DNA of 64,000 nt, taken from assembly GCA_030549335.1 (NCBI GenBank), contig CM060194.1:58804547-58868546 (forward strand), read 5' to 3'. The position numbers and the translations under genes were made by a program. Below are positions 10,973 through 21,905 of this stretch, piece by piece. The first letter of the stretch is position 1. The number at the start of each line of letters is the position of its first letter. Source of the DNA: Pontederia crassipes (taxonomy: Eukaryota; Streptophyta; Magnoliopsida; Commelinales; Pontederiaceae). The notes beneath the pieces were generated by a model, which worked only from the letters and a program-made list of their open reading frames with translations, was not told the DNA's origin and did no database searches.

Positions 10973-11236
10973 TTGATCAAGAATTGGAAAAAGATAATTT
11001 GTGATACGTACTTATCTACGCATTTCGTTGTTTGGTTTCCTTGGTCATTCTTTTCATCGTACATTAATGATGAGTTGTGACTTCGTGAGCAATTTGGGGT
11101 TAGTTTGTATTACTACATATGTTTGCTTGTATGATGAAATGCATGGAAAAAATTCATATATTTTGTCTACATCACAGAGAGATTTGTCATTCTATTGATT
11201 GAAACGCCAATCATGGATAGTACTACTGATGAAGAT

Positions 11237-11278
11237 CAATGTCACGGCATTTGATTCAATTCGGTTCACGGGACTGAA

Positions 11279-11374
<96 letters not shown>

Positions 11375-11577
11375 AAATAATACTATGCAAAATTATAAAA
11401 AAAATAAGTACAGTAAATTTTAATCAATATTGAACGTTAATAAAAATTTTATGTTACTTTATAACTTATTCTTATAATGTTATTTGTATTTAACTCATTT
11501 CGGACTGAACTTTTAATCCGGTTTTAAAGAATAAACCAAACTAGATATGGGTTTCGATTAAACCGGTCTAAACATTG
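11237..11577. mobile_element. hAT MITE containing a GAT microsatellite
   Basis: Starts CAATGTCACGG and ends CCGGTCTAAACATTG, flanked by a perfect 8-bp duplication ATGAAGAT (11229-11236, 11578-11585). Same end type as the copies at 2812 and 8291. The (GAT)n tract makes up over a quarter of its length. It lies 265 bp past the stop of gene 1, possibly in or near the 3' UTR. Confidence 0.86.
11279..11374. repeat. (GAT)32 microsatellite
   Basis: About 96 bp of uninterrupted GAT. The open frame giving a polymethionine run is an artefact of this tract. The length and purity suggest a highly polymorphic locus. Confidence 0.95.
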
Positions 11578-11597
11578 ATGAAGATATAATAATTTAG

Positions 11598-12161
11598 TGT
11601 TGGGCCTTTGGAGGAGTTAATTAAACCTAATTAATTAGTTAAGATTTTCTCTCTCCCGCTAGTAACGGCTGCCGAGACATTTTGTTGAAGCCACCGAGCT
11701 CTCTCTTTAGGTTGTTGCAGCCGAGAATTAAAAAAAAAGATGCTTTCTTGCTTTTGTGCGGATGAGAGTTGATTGGAAAAAGAAGAAGGGGATTTTTTGT
11801 CAACCGATATAAAGAAGAGGAGAGAAAAAAGAGAAGAGCTTGAAGAGCAAAGAATTGATATCTAAAGAATTATAATATTCATGTTACAATATTTATACTA
11901 TTATTTCAGTATTTTTTAGTGAAACATTATTTATCTTTGTGAATTATTATTCATATTCGGGTGAAATATGAAAGATAGTGTATTCTATTCTTTAAATAGT
12001 GATGCTGCTATGTGATTGTTTCGTAACTTTTTTCCCTTCTTATTATTGAAAGTTTTTTCACGTAAATTTAACGTCTCATTTGACCATTATTATTTTTTAT
12101 GCATCGTATTTAGCTTATATTATTTAATTCACACATAAGAAGAAAAATTAAATTCTTAACA
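11598..12161 (+). repeat. 5' LTR of the copia fossil
   Basis: TG...CA ends, 564 bp, directly followed by a PBS-like stretch. No partner LTR remains in the window, so age cannot be read from LTR divergence. Confidence 0.6.
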
Positions 12162-13048
12162 AGTGATATTCAAGCGAGGTTAATTGGGGATTTCTTTTGT
12201 GTGAATTAAATGGAGGAAGTCTATTTTAACAAAATGATCAAAGTGGCATGAATATTGTTCAGTTTGAAAAGCCAAGATGAAGGTCTTTCTTTACTACAAT
12301 GATTTGTTAGCAAGGAAATTGATAAAGTTGGAGAAAGATGATCATATTATTGGGATGATTAGGTAATTTATCGATGTTAGTGTTTTTCAACATGTTGGTC
12401 AAGTGACAATGCACAAGTTTTGTGGATAAAGTTGCGAGACTTATATGAATACAACTAAGAATAAAGCTTTCATGACAAAAGAATTGATGAACTTGAAGTT
12501 TAAAGATGAAAATTCTATTGTTAAGAATTTGAGTAAATTTTATGAAATAGTAAATTAGTTGGGAGCAATGAAAATAATTTTTTATGATAAAATGTAAGGA
12601 TTAATGTTCCTAAGTTCTTTGCCAAATTTATTGAAAATCTTGATGATAACACTTAGTAATTCTATTTCTAATAATGTTGTATCACTCTCCATGGTCAATG
12701 GAAGAGCATGGGCACATATAATAGACATATTCTTATTACAATATATATTATCATTATGTCAAGGTAGTACATATCAAGATAAATTGTAGAGATTGGAAGA
12801 ATAAACCAAATGATTAATTGAACTTAATGCACACCAAATTTATGTCACAAAATACTTGGACACATAAGTGAGAAAAAAATGCAAGTTCTTATGAAGAATC
12901 CCAACATCATTGTTACCAAAGGAAAATTTATGAATACTTGTAATGATTGTCTTTTTTATAAGCAGTGCAAAGTGTCATTTGTGTCCAATTATAAGAAGAA
13001 GGATAATAAATTAGATTTGGTGTATTCTAATGTGTGTGATTCCATTGA

Positions 13049-13600
13049 TAGAGGTGAAAGTAGTTCGGGTCGGGTTTTCGGTCTAAAAAATAAATGTTAC
13101 TTTTTGGGTCGGTTTTTAAAATTAAAAAACCACCCTAATATCATTTTGAAAAAATAAAAACCACCCTTTAGCGGATCAATTTTTTCGGATAATTTTTTTG
13201 ATACCCTACTTTTATATAATTATATTTTAAAAATATATTTAATAACTTAAAATTAATATAAAAATATTTAATTTTATATTAAATATAAAATACACTACTA
13301 AAATTTTAAAGTTATTAAATTAGAGTTTGATAATGTGATAGAAAAGTATAAAATTTTATACAAAAAATATTATATCTATAATAAAAGAATTAATAGAACA
13401 TGAATTAATTATATAAATAAAAAATCATAAATAAAAAACAAACTCCACAGGCCCTACGATTTTTTTGAGTGGGATATTAATTTTAGCGAGCGGATTTTAA
13501 TTTATTAAAAACTATCTTAAATCAAATTCAGACCCCTAATTTTCAGTTTTTTCGGGTTGGATGGGTTTTTCGGGTTGGTTGGATTTTTTTTACACCCCTA
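13049..13600. mobile_element. hAT MITE nested in the copia fossil
   Basis: Ends TAGAGGTGAAAG and (reverse complement) TAGGGGTGTAAAA, a classic hAT terminal sequence. Flanked by TCCATTGA / TCCATTGT, an 8-bp duplication with one mismatch. The interior has 'tcgggtcgggttttcgg' near one end and 'tcgggttggatggg' near the other, with AT-rich sequence between. Its insertion postdates the copia element. Confidence 0.8.
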
Positions 13601-13919
13601 TCCATTGTGGTAAATTTTTTAGTGACAATGGATATTTTGTAAATTTTATTGATGATGTTTTATGAAAATTATGGATTTCTTTTAGGAAGACAAAAATCAA
13701 GTATTTTAGTTTTTAAAAATATAGTAAATCATCAGAAGGATAATAAATAATGTTCGGTATGCACAAGGTAGAAAGGCGAGGGAGGAGCATGATGTGCAGT
13801 TGATAGGTGTCGTCTACGTCCTCCGCCATATTCTTTGGTGACGATGAGTGTGAGCGAGGCAGAAAGGTGAGGGAGGAGCGTGATATGCAGCTTATGGTTT
13901 CTCCCTTATTCTCTCCTGT

Positions 13920-14215
13920 AATGTCATTTTATGACAACTTCCTTTGATTATCAATTCTTTTATTTTCAACATATTAATTTTAAATTAGTATTTATCTAGT
14001 TCTAATATTTAGTTCAAATTGAGTCTACCCATAAGTCAATGGGCAATTGTGTGAACCCGCCCAGCCATATATAATTTCTCCTATGGAATTTGATTTGTGA
14101 TGTAGAATTTCTGTTCTCTTCCTAGAATTTTCAAAGGAGGCAACATCCGCCATGAGCGACACATTTGTTTCGGGCCTCTTACACTAGATGTTTACGCAAG
14201 GTTTGTGTGAAAAGA
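13920..14215 (+). repeat. Dispersed repeat, copy A
   Basis: About 300 bp that recurs at 29090-29392. Shared phrases: 'tctacccataagtcaat', 'tttgatttgtgatgtagaatt', 'gttctcttcctag', 'caacatccgcca' and 'acactagatgtttacg'. No domain recognised. Together the copies bracket about 15 kb of transposon-rich DNA in the gene 1-gene 2 spacer. Confidence 0.7.
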
Positions 14216-14519
14216 AACTAATAGGAAGAAAATGTAAAATTATAAAACTTTGGAGTCAGTCCTCCAAGGTCAAGGATTGAATACGTTGATGTCGAATGTC
14301 AGGAACGACAATGACGGCGATAACAATTTAAGATAAAAACTTCTATATTATTTTGTTATGATGTATTATATCATTTTGTTATCTTATTAGCTCTTTTGTG
14401 TTGGTTATTAGTACTTTTCTTTATTATTATTGTCATCAATGTGAAGAATGCATTATATATGCATTGTATAATTTGTAGGATGTGGAAAGGAAATAAAACT
14501 ACTGAAATTTGACAAAAAT

Positions 14520-14960
14520 ATTAGGATTTAGCGTCGTAATGTGATTGTATGCTATTTGAAATATATCACAAGTGGCATCACATTAGCGTCCCTTTAGCAT
14601 CGCATGATTTGACATCATGTTAGCGTCTCAATAGAGATGCAATACAACATCACATTAATGTCACATTGGAGTCTAAGTAATATCACAGTAAGCACAACTT
14701 TAATACCACCTTCAGTGCCAACTTAGCGTCAAGTTAGTGACGCTCATAAACTCCTCACAAAGACATTTTTGCGTCATCATAACGTCACAATAACATCAAC
14801 ATGTGACGTTAGTAACGTCGCGTTTGTCCTCGACGCCATAATGTATTTATTTTGATCACATTTTAATGTCGCCTTAGCCACATGCGTCTATCACAAATCG
14901 ACAAATTTGTTTTAGTGTCACCTAACTACAAGATAATATTGTCGTCATAACAAGAAGGAT
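14520..14960. repeat. TAGCGTC/GACGC motif array, CACTA-like subterminal region
   Basis: Many short TTAGCGTC, GCGTCA and GTGACG motifs in both orientations, as in CACTA subterminal regions. The same motifs precede the CACTA end at 27973. A weak CACTA-type end (AACTACAAGATAA) occurs near 14930. No complete element can be drawn. Confidence 0.4.
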
Positions 14961-16397
14961 AATGTTGTCGTTGTGCACTTGAAGTTGAACCCCTGGCAAC
15001 ACGAAATTACCTGGGGAATCCGTTAGATGCTACTAGGTCTTTTAATTTGACAAGGACATATTTTGATCTTAAACATCCTTTTTTTTTGTTATTTTATCAT
15101 TTAAAGGGCTGTTGATAATGCCTTCTTCAATACGCAGGTCACACAAACACTGAGCAGCGTTCGTCTTGTCGTCTAGTCAAAGTCTTCCGTCCGTGTAATC
15201 CAAGTCAACGCAAATAGACGGTGAGTCGATGACTTTCATTGTCTAAATTAGTTTTATTATCTTTATTTTATAAAGTGGGGTTCGAGGGCTAGGTATATAG
15301 AAGGATGAACAAAAAAAAGAGCCGCAAAATTTCACCCTTCACGTATTATAGACGAATTAATGCCAAAATTTAATTAATTAGAATAATACAAAATGGTCTC
15401 GACAAGATCACCTTAATTTTATTTATCAGATATTAATAAATTTAATTAACGCAATCAATTAATAAGATCGTGCATAAATAATACAGAATTAGAATTAGTT
15501 GGTAGGCAAACGGAATATTTTTTTAAAAAAAAAGATAACGTCAAAAATGAACCTTGTGTCGCCCACTACATATCAAATCAAAATGAATGGACAAAATATA
15601 TCTTTTTTTAAGTGTCGGCTCGATTCTACTGAAGGTCTCCGATGTTTGAGGTTATTAGCACTCGACTAATCCGAAGTCGGAAAGATAAAACAATAAAGAC
15701 TTATTCCCTGAATAAGATGACGACTCCGAAATTTGAACCTGAGATTACTAACACTCAACGAGCGCTTAGAACTCAATCTTACTACCAATTGAGTCAACCA
15801 TCCTTGGCTATCTATTCTTGCCGATTATAATGTCTTTTTTTCTTATACATTTCTTTTACAAATTGAATACAAGTGTTTCACGACAAAAAAATGAATACAA
15901 GAAAAGACCGGCAGTCCATAATATATGGTCAATCGCTGCTGTCATTTTTTTTCTCGTTAACATTTTTGCTATCTAGCTAGGTTCTTTTTTTTCTTAAAAA
16001 AAGGAAATGATCCATTAATATTACTCAAAAGAGGTCATACAGTCAATATATAGAAAATCGAGAATTCCGAAGGGAAACATCCTCTTACAATTGATCGGTA
16101 AGTTTAGAAATATGTCTACATTTAATTTGTGCTAAGCCGGGTGATAAAAATCACTTATAATGTTCATTATACGTCAGGAATAGGGGGAATAGGGGGGATA
16201 GGGGGATTTGTTATTTAGGATGTCCACAGTAAGTTTAGAATTCGACTCCGATATGATTTGCTTAATACCCCGCGAGCAGCAATCTAGCACACTGCAGCGT
16301 ATACGCCAAATTTTCGCTTCTAAAGTCGAGTGAAAATGTTGAAAAGTGACTCATGCACATATAAATTTAGTGTTAGAAAATCTAAGAAAAAAATATA
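14961..16397. other. Spacer with one probable short repeat
   Basis: No gene. The stretch about 15600-15832 ends 'taccaattgagtcaacca', a phrase type common at the ends of short plant interspersed repeats. Its 62-codon frame is not convincing as a gene. A run of AGGGGGGATAGGGGG-like purines sits near 16185-16208. Confidence 0.4.
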
Positions 16398-16810
16398 TCA
16401 GATGCCCTCTAATTTTAATATTTGCTCAGTGATTTCTTCCAACTTCATTTTGTAACACAAATGTTCTCAATCTTTTAACTTATTTCACCCGATGTCATCT
16501 TTACCTGGGACATGTGTTCTCCTAATTTTCTATCGATGTGACACCCACGTGGTCATCCCATCTCTCCTCCACGCAAATAATCGTCCGATGTGACACTTAA
16601 AATTATACCAAATATCCTCCAACTTTAATATTTGCTCAGCGATATCCTCTAACTTCACTTTGTAACACGAAGACCCTCCATTTTTTAATTCGTTTCACCC
16701 GATGTCATCTTTACTTGAAATAAGAGATCTCTCGATTTTCCGTCGACGTGACATCCACGTGGTCATCTGCTCTCTCCTGCACGCAAATAGCCGTTCGACG
16801 TGGCATGCTC
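16398..16810 (+). repeat. Two tandem copies of a ~210-bp repeat (left flank of copia insertion)
   Basis: Two direct units begin near 16398 and 16612. They share 'tttaatatttgctcag.gat', 'ttcactttgtaacac', 'ttcacccgatgtcatcttt' and 'gacgtgacatccacgtggtcatc'. A third copy in reverse orientation lies at 21700-21905, across the copia insertion. This is a pre-existing repeat that the copia element split. Confidence 0.7.
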
Positions 16811-16991
16811 CGACGTGGCATCACATATTAAACCCTCTTACTTATCATAAGTTGACCCACCCATTGTCAAATTATTTCCTTATTTCTCCCTTTGTCGTCG
16901 TTCGCTTGAAACCTCCTTCGTCGTTCGCTATCCTTCGTCATTCGCCACTTTCATCGTTTGCCGGCTGTCGTCTTCGCCCAAGCATCATTGT

Positions 16992-18167
16992 TGTAGGAGC
17001 CCAAAGGGCACCAAGAGGGGGGTGAATTGGTGTTAAATTCAAAAATATAGATTTCATAAAAACTGTAGCGGAAACTTAAAATCGATTCTTAAATCTTTTA
17101 CAATTTAGATCATAAATTTAATATTAGAGAGAGAGAGAAAATCAAATGCAAACACACGATGGTTGTTGACAAGGTTCAGCCACATCTTGGCCTACGTCCC
17201 CGCTCTGACTTCTCGACCTCGAGACCGTCGAAAATTTCACTAAAACTCTTCCTTAATTCTAAATGGGGCAAAGAAGAACACCCTTTGCATCAACCATCTT
17301 TTCTCCACTTCGAGATGCAAGGCAACCTCTCCTCCTAAGAAGCTAATATTTTTTTTCGCTCAAGAGATAAGATTTTGAACCTCTTTTACACAGGAGCTCT
17401 CTTAGTATTTTTCTAAATAGAATATTTCTCTCTTTTACAAAGCTTAGCTCACAAGAGAAAAAGAGAGAAAAAAGAGAAAACTAAGAATGAAAACTTCAAG
17501 AAGAATGTCTTCTTTTAATAATTTGAAATTTTTCTTCAAGGTTTGAATGAGTGCACTCCTTTTATAGGCTTCTGCAAGTGAAAAAGTCGTCAAAAAATTA
17601 TTCCACAATTTTCTCCTTTAAATTTGACCGTTACTATTCATTTGACTCGGAGGCCGGTCGATCGCACATATGGACCGTCGATCAGTACACTTTCTTTTAT
17701 GAAAAATATGACTGTTGACTAATTCTGCAGTGTCCGAGCGACCTGTGTCTTGGACCGGTCGACCGCACCTCAACCGGTACAGTCTCGACATTTTGCTGGT
17801 TGAAATTGGAAATTTTCTGCACTAACCAGTCGACTTGTGTTTTGGACCGATCGACCGATATTCTGGACCAGTCGACCTATTTTTCACTTGGCAGCTCGAC
17901 CGTCCTGCACTATTTTAAGCATAACTTTTTGCACAGTTATCCAAATGAGATGATATTTTATTTTATGGAAAGCTAACAGAATTCTCTACAACTTTGATAT
18001 TTATAACTAATCCAAAATCGAACAGGATCATAGTTAATTATTTAATCAAAGTGTAGTGCATAAAGTTATCCATTTTTTAAAAATTTTTTCAGCATTTTAA
18101 CTTTAATCTTTCGAGGTTTGTATCATCAAAATATAATTTTATATATCTATAAAACTTAGATCCAACA
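16992..18167 (-). repeat. 3' LTR of copia copy 1
   Basis: 1176 bp with TG...CA ends, the partner of 20434-21635. Contains CGGTCGACC-type palindromes and a CT-rich block. Confidence 0.85.
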
Positions 18168-20419
18168 ATCTCTCCCTTTTTAATGAAGACAAATCGAGAA
18201 ATATGAAAAAATTAAAAGTTGCGAAAAAGTTAAAAAGTAAGTTGTAAAATCAATTTTACTCCCCCTAACACTCAACTTTTCTTACAATGATAGATATTCA
18301 CATAAGTATAAATTGTAAGAACTCTTCATAAATGTGATATTCAAATAATATTTCTCTTATATTTCTCCCACTTTTGTTTCATCAAAAAGAATAATTTGTG
18401 TATGAAGCATATAGAAAATCATATGGAACTCCCCCTTAATCATGCCATCTTTTAAAAAAAAATTATTTTCCCCATTTTTCATATTAGAAATATGTAAAAT
18501 ATTGCATCATAAAGAGTTAGTATATAAGAAATAACTCTCCCTAAATTTATGATTATTTTATAATCACGAAATGAAAATAATTTGATGAAGGCCAAAATTA
18601 TTTATATATATATTAATAATCAAAATATAACATAAAACTTTGATACAACAATGATATTCATGATATGTCAAAATAAAGTTTAGTATGCTCCCTCTATCAC
18701 TATTACCAATTTTAGATGTTCTCTCTTTTCAAAGAAATAGTAATTTTAAATTTTTGATTAAAAAAATAGATGATACTTTTACCATAACCTTTGTGCCTTC
18801 ACATTTCCAATTTCATATGTTCTTTGCATGTGAGACATATCTGAAAAATAATCAAGTAACTTTTGGTACCCAAACGTCTTTGGGTCTGATTTTGTTAGAT
18901 AACATTCCTTTTCGAACCCATAGCAATTCATGTTATGAAGATTTTCTTATTTTGCATTGGTATGTATAATGATCATAAAATCCATATGTAAAACATTTGA
19001 GATGTGATTTTCTACCATATAGATGATTGAATTTCAAATATGAATTTTTATGTCCAAAATAATTCCTAAGATTATTTGTCGTTACATAAGAAATATTTTG
19101 TGAGTTTTTCAAAAGGTCATTTTCCTTCTTTACTTTTTCTAAAGAACATGCTAGTTTTACAATTTCACATGCATGTGTAATTTTCAAAGCTTAAATTTCA
19201 TTTTTGAGTTTTTCAATCTCATGTAGTAATTTTTTCATTTTTTACTTTAGTTGAAAAATATCTTTTTTATGAGAGAGGAGGGTTCTTCATTTACATCTAA
19301 AGAAACATTTTGTTCGAAAAATTTCGATGAGTCATTATTTAAAATTGAAGAGTTTGAAGTTACCTCATCGTTGTATACCATTAGGCACAAGTATGCATTC
19401 TCACTAAAAGAACTTGATGAGTCGTTTGATTCATCCTCACTTGGCTCTTTATATTTCTTCTTCTTCTCCTTTTGAGATGTCTTCTTTTTGTCTTTTGAGT
19501 GATGTTTACATAATCCTCTTTTCGGCTTCTCACTCTTTTCTTTAGATTTCACCAATTTGAGTTATTTGTCAAGTTTTCTTTTATAGCGAACGAGTTTCTT
19601 TTCATTCACTTCTTCTTCACTTGAGTTATCTTCATTTTTGCTTGCTTTCAAAGTCAATGTCTTCTTTTTTAGAGCATTGAATTCTTCTTCTTCTTGAATT
19701 CCGATATCATATGTTAGAAGGGAGCTAATTAGATCATCAAAATCTAATTTGTTCAGATTATTTTCTTCGATCATCGTTCTTTTTGTATGTCATTGGGAGG
19801 AGAAAGACCTGAGAATCTTTTTCACTTTTTGTGGGTTAGTTCTAGACTCGCCCAAAGAGGCTAAGTCATTCACAATATCATTAAATCGAGCAACCATATC
19901 ATTTATATATTCATTTTCATGCATCTTGAAGGAAACATATTGATGATTCAAAATATTTAATTTAGATTCTTTAACTTTATCTGTTCCTTCATAAGTAGTA
20001 ATGAGTTTCTTCCAAATTTTAGTTGCACTTTCACAATTAGAAATCCGTTAAATCTAAAGCACAATAAAAAATATTCTTTACTTTCCAATCTAATTTCGGA
20101 AAAATTTTCTATCTTTCGTCATATTCAGTAGGTAATTTTTCATGAAGATAATAACATTTTTCAATGATATCCCACATGTTAATATCAATAGAACAAATGT
20201 ATGCTTGAATCCTAATTTTTCAATATTGAAAATTTGATGCATTTAAAAGGGGAGGACGGCTAATTGATTGTCCTTCGGCGAAAATAAATCAACTTGATGC
20301 CATAGCTCTTTAAGATGGTTAAATCTTAAAACAAGATAATTGAATCTTAAAAGGATTAGATCTAAAAACAATTAGATCTTAAAATAAGATGATTCAAAAA
20401 ATTAAAACGAGAGCAACTC

Positions 20420-20431
20420 GCTCTGATACCA
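20420..20431 (-). other. Primer-binding site of copia copy 1
   Basis: Reads TGGTATCAGAGC on the - strand, two bases from the LTR. It complements the 3' end of initiator tRNA-Met, as usual for plant copia elements. Confidence 0.85.
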
Positions 20432-20433
20432 AT

Positions 20434-21635
20434 TGTAGGATCCCAAAGGGTACTAAGAGAGGAGGGTGAATTGGTGTTCAATTCGAAAATGTCGATTTCA
20501 CAAAATCGATTCTTAAATCTTTTACAATTCAGATCATAAATTCAATATTAGAGGGAGAGAGAGAAAATCAAATGCAAACACACGGTGGTTGTTGACGAAT
20601 TTTGGTCACACCTTGGCCTATGTCCCCGCTCTGACTTCTCGACCTCGAGACCGTCGGAGATTCCACTAAAACTCTTCCATAATTTCAAATGGGGCAAGGA
20701 AGAATGCCTTTTACATCAACCATCTTTTCTCCGCTTTGAGAGGCAAGACAACCTCTCCTCCTAGGAAGCTAATCTTTTCTCTCGTTCAAGATATAAAATT
20801 TTGAACTTCTTTTACATAAGAGCTATCTCAGTATTTTTCTAAATAAAATGTTTCTCTCTTTTACAAAGCTAAGCTCACAAGAGAAGAAGAGAGAAAGAAG
20901 AGAAAACTAAAAATAAAAACTTCAAGAAGAATGTCTTCTTTTAATAACTTGAAGTTTTTCTTCAAGGATTGGATGAGTGCACTTCCTTCTGACTTTGACA
21001 TTCCTTTTATAGGCTTCTGCAAGTGAGAAAGTCATCCAAAAATCATTCCACAATTTTCTCCTTCAAATTTGACCGTTACTGTTCATTTGACTCGGAGGCC
21101 GGTCAATCGCACATATGGACCGGTCGACTGGTACACTTTCTTTTATGAAAAATGTGACCATTGGCAAATTCTGCACTGTCCGGTCGACCTGTGTCTTGGA
21201 ACGGTCGACCGGTACCTCGACCGGTATAGTCTCGACATTTTGCTAGTTTAAATTTGACATTTTTTGCACTGACCAGTCGACTTGTGTTCTGAACCGATCG
21301 ACCGATATTCTGGACCGGTCGACCTGTGTTCTTGACTGGTCGACCTATTTTCCACCCGGCAGCTCGATCGCCCTGCACTATTTTAAGCACAACTTTTGCA
21401 CAGTTATCCGAATAAGATGATTTTTTATTCTATGGAAAGCTAACAGAATTCTCTATAACTTTAATATTTATGACTAATCCAAAATCTAATAGGATCATAG
21501 TTAATTATTTAATCAAATTATAGTGCATAAAGTTATCCCTTTTTCTTTAAACTTTTTTAGCATTTTAACTTTAATCTTTCGATGTTCATATCATCAAAAT
21601 ATAATTTTATATATCTCTAAAACTTAGATCCAACA
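20434..21635 (-). repeat. 5' LTR of copia copy 1
   Basis: 1202 bp, adjoining the PBS, which fixes the orientation of the element. Same family as the LTRs at 34297 and 37702. Confidence 0.85.
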
Positions 21636-21699
21636 GTTGTTTGTTCACGTTTGTCTTCGCCCAAGGATCCATTGCGCGAGGGCTGTCGAAACATGAGAG

Positions 21700-21905
21700 G
21701 GAGAAGACGAAACGCCACGAGGAAGAGAGGAGATGATCACGTAAATGTCACGTCGACGGAAAATCGGGAGACCGTCTGTCCCAGGTAAAGAGAGCATCGG
21801 GTGAAACGAGATGGAGGACATTGGTGTTACAAAGTGAAATTGGAGGGTATCGCTGAGCAAACCTTAAAGTTGGAAGGCATTTAATATAATTTTAAAGTTG
21901 GAAAG
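21700..21905 (-). repeat. Inverted third copy of the ~210-bp repeat
   Basis: The reverse complement matches the unit at 16612-16808 ('tttgctcagcgatac', 'tttcacccgatg', 'ttttccgtcgacgtgac'). It lies on the far side of the copia insertion. With the left copies it suggests a larger split element with inverted ends. Confidence 0.7.

Larger units (their letters stand above)
11598..13740 (+). mobile_element. Ty1/copia retrotransposon fossil
   Basis: A probable 5' LTR (11598-12161) opens TGTTGGGCC and closes CTTAACA. A degenerate tRNA-Met-type PBS follows (GTGATATTCAAGCGA). Gag-like sequence of the copia UBN2 type lies at about 12190-13045. A short integrase-core-like scrap lies at about 13620-13725, after the nested hAT MITE. 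No 3' LTR found. The element is broken in many places and much reduced, and looks old. Confidence 0.72.
16992..21635 (-). mobile_element. Gag-only Ty1/copia element, copy 1
   Basis: A 4.6-kb LTR element read on the - strand. LTRs at 20434-21635 (5') and 16992-18167 (3') both have TG...CA ends. Target duplication is ATTGT / GTTGT (one mismatch). The PBS at 20420-20431 (TGGTATCAGAGC on the - strand) matches initiator tRNA-Met. The PPT at 18168-18181 reads AAAAAGGGAGAGAT on the - strand. The interior carries gag-type sequence including a zinc-knuckle-like region (about 20230-18930) and no recognisable pol, so it is a non-autonomous derivative. It is broken. The first ~165 bp of the two LTRs differ by about 8% by hand count, so it is moderately old but younger than the copy at 34297. 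Confidence 0.85.

Noticed and set aside
11199-11423. Frame with a long polymethionine run
   Set aside because: It is the ATG reading of the (GAT)32 microsatellite.
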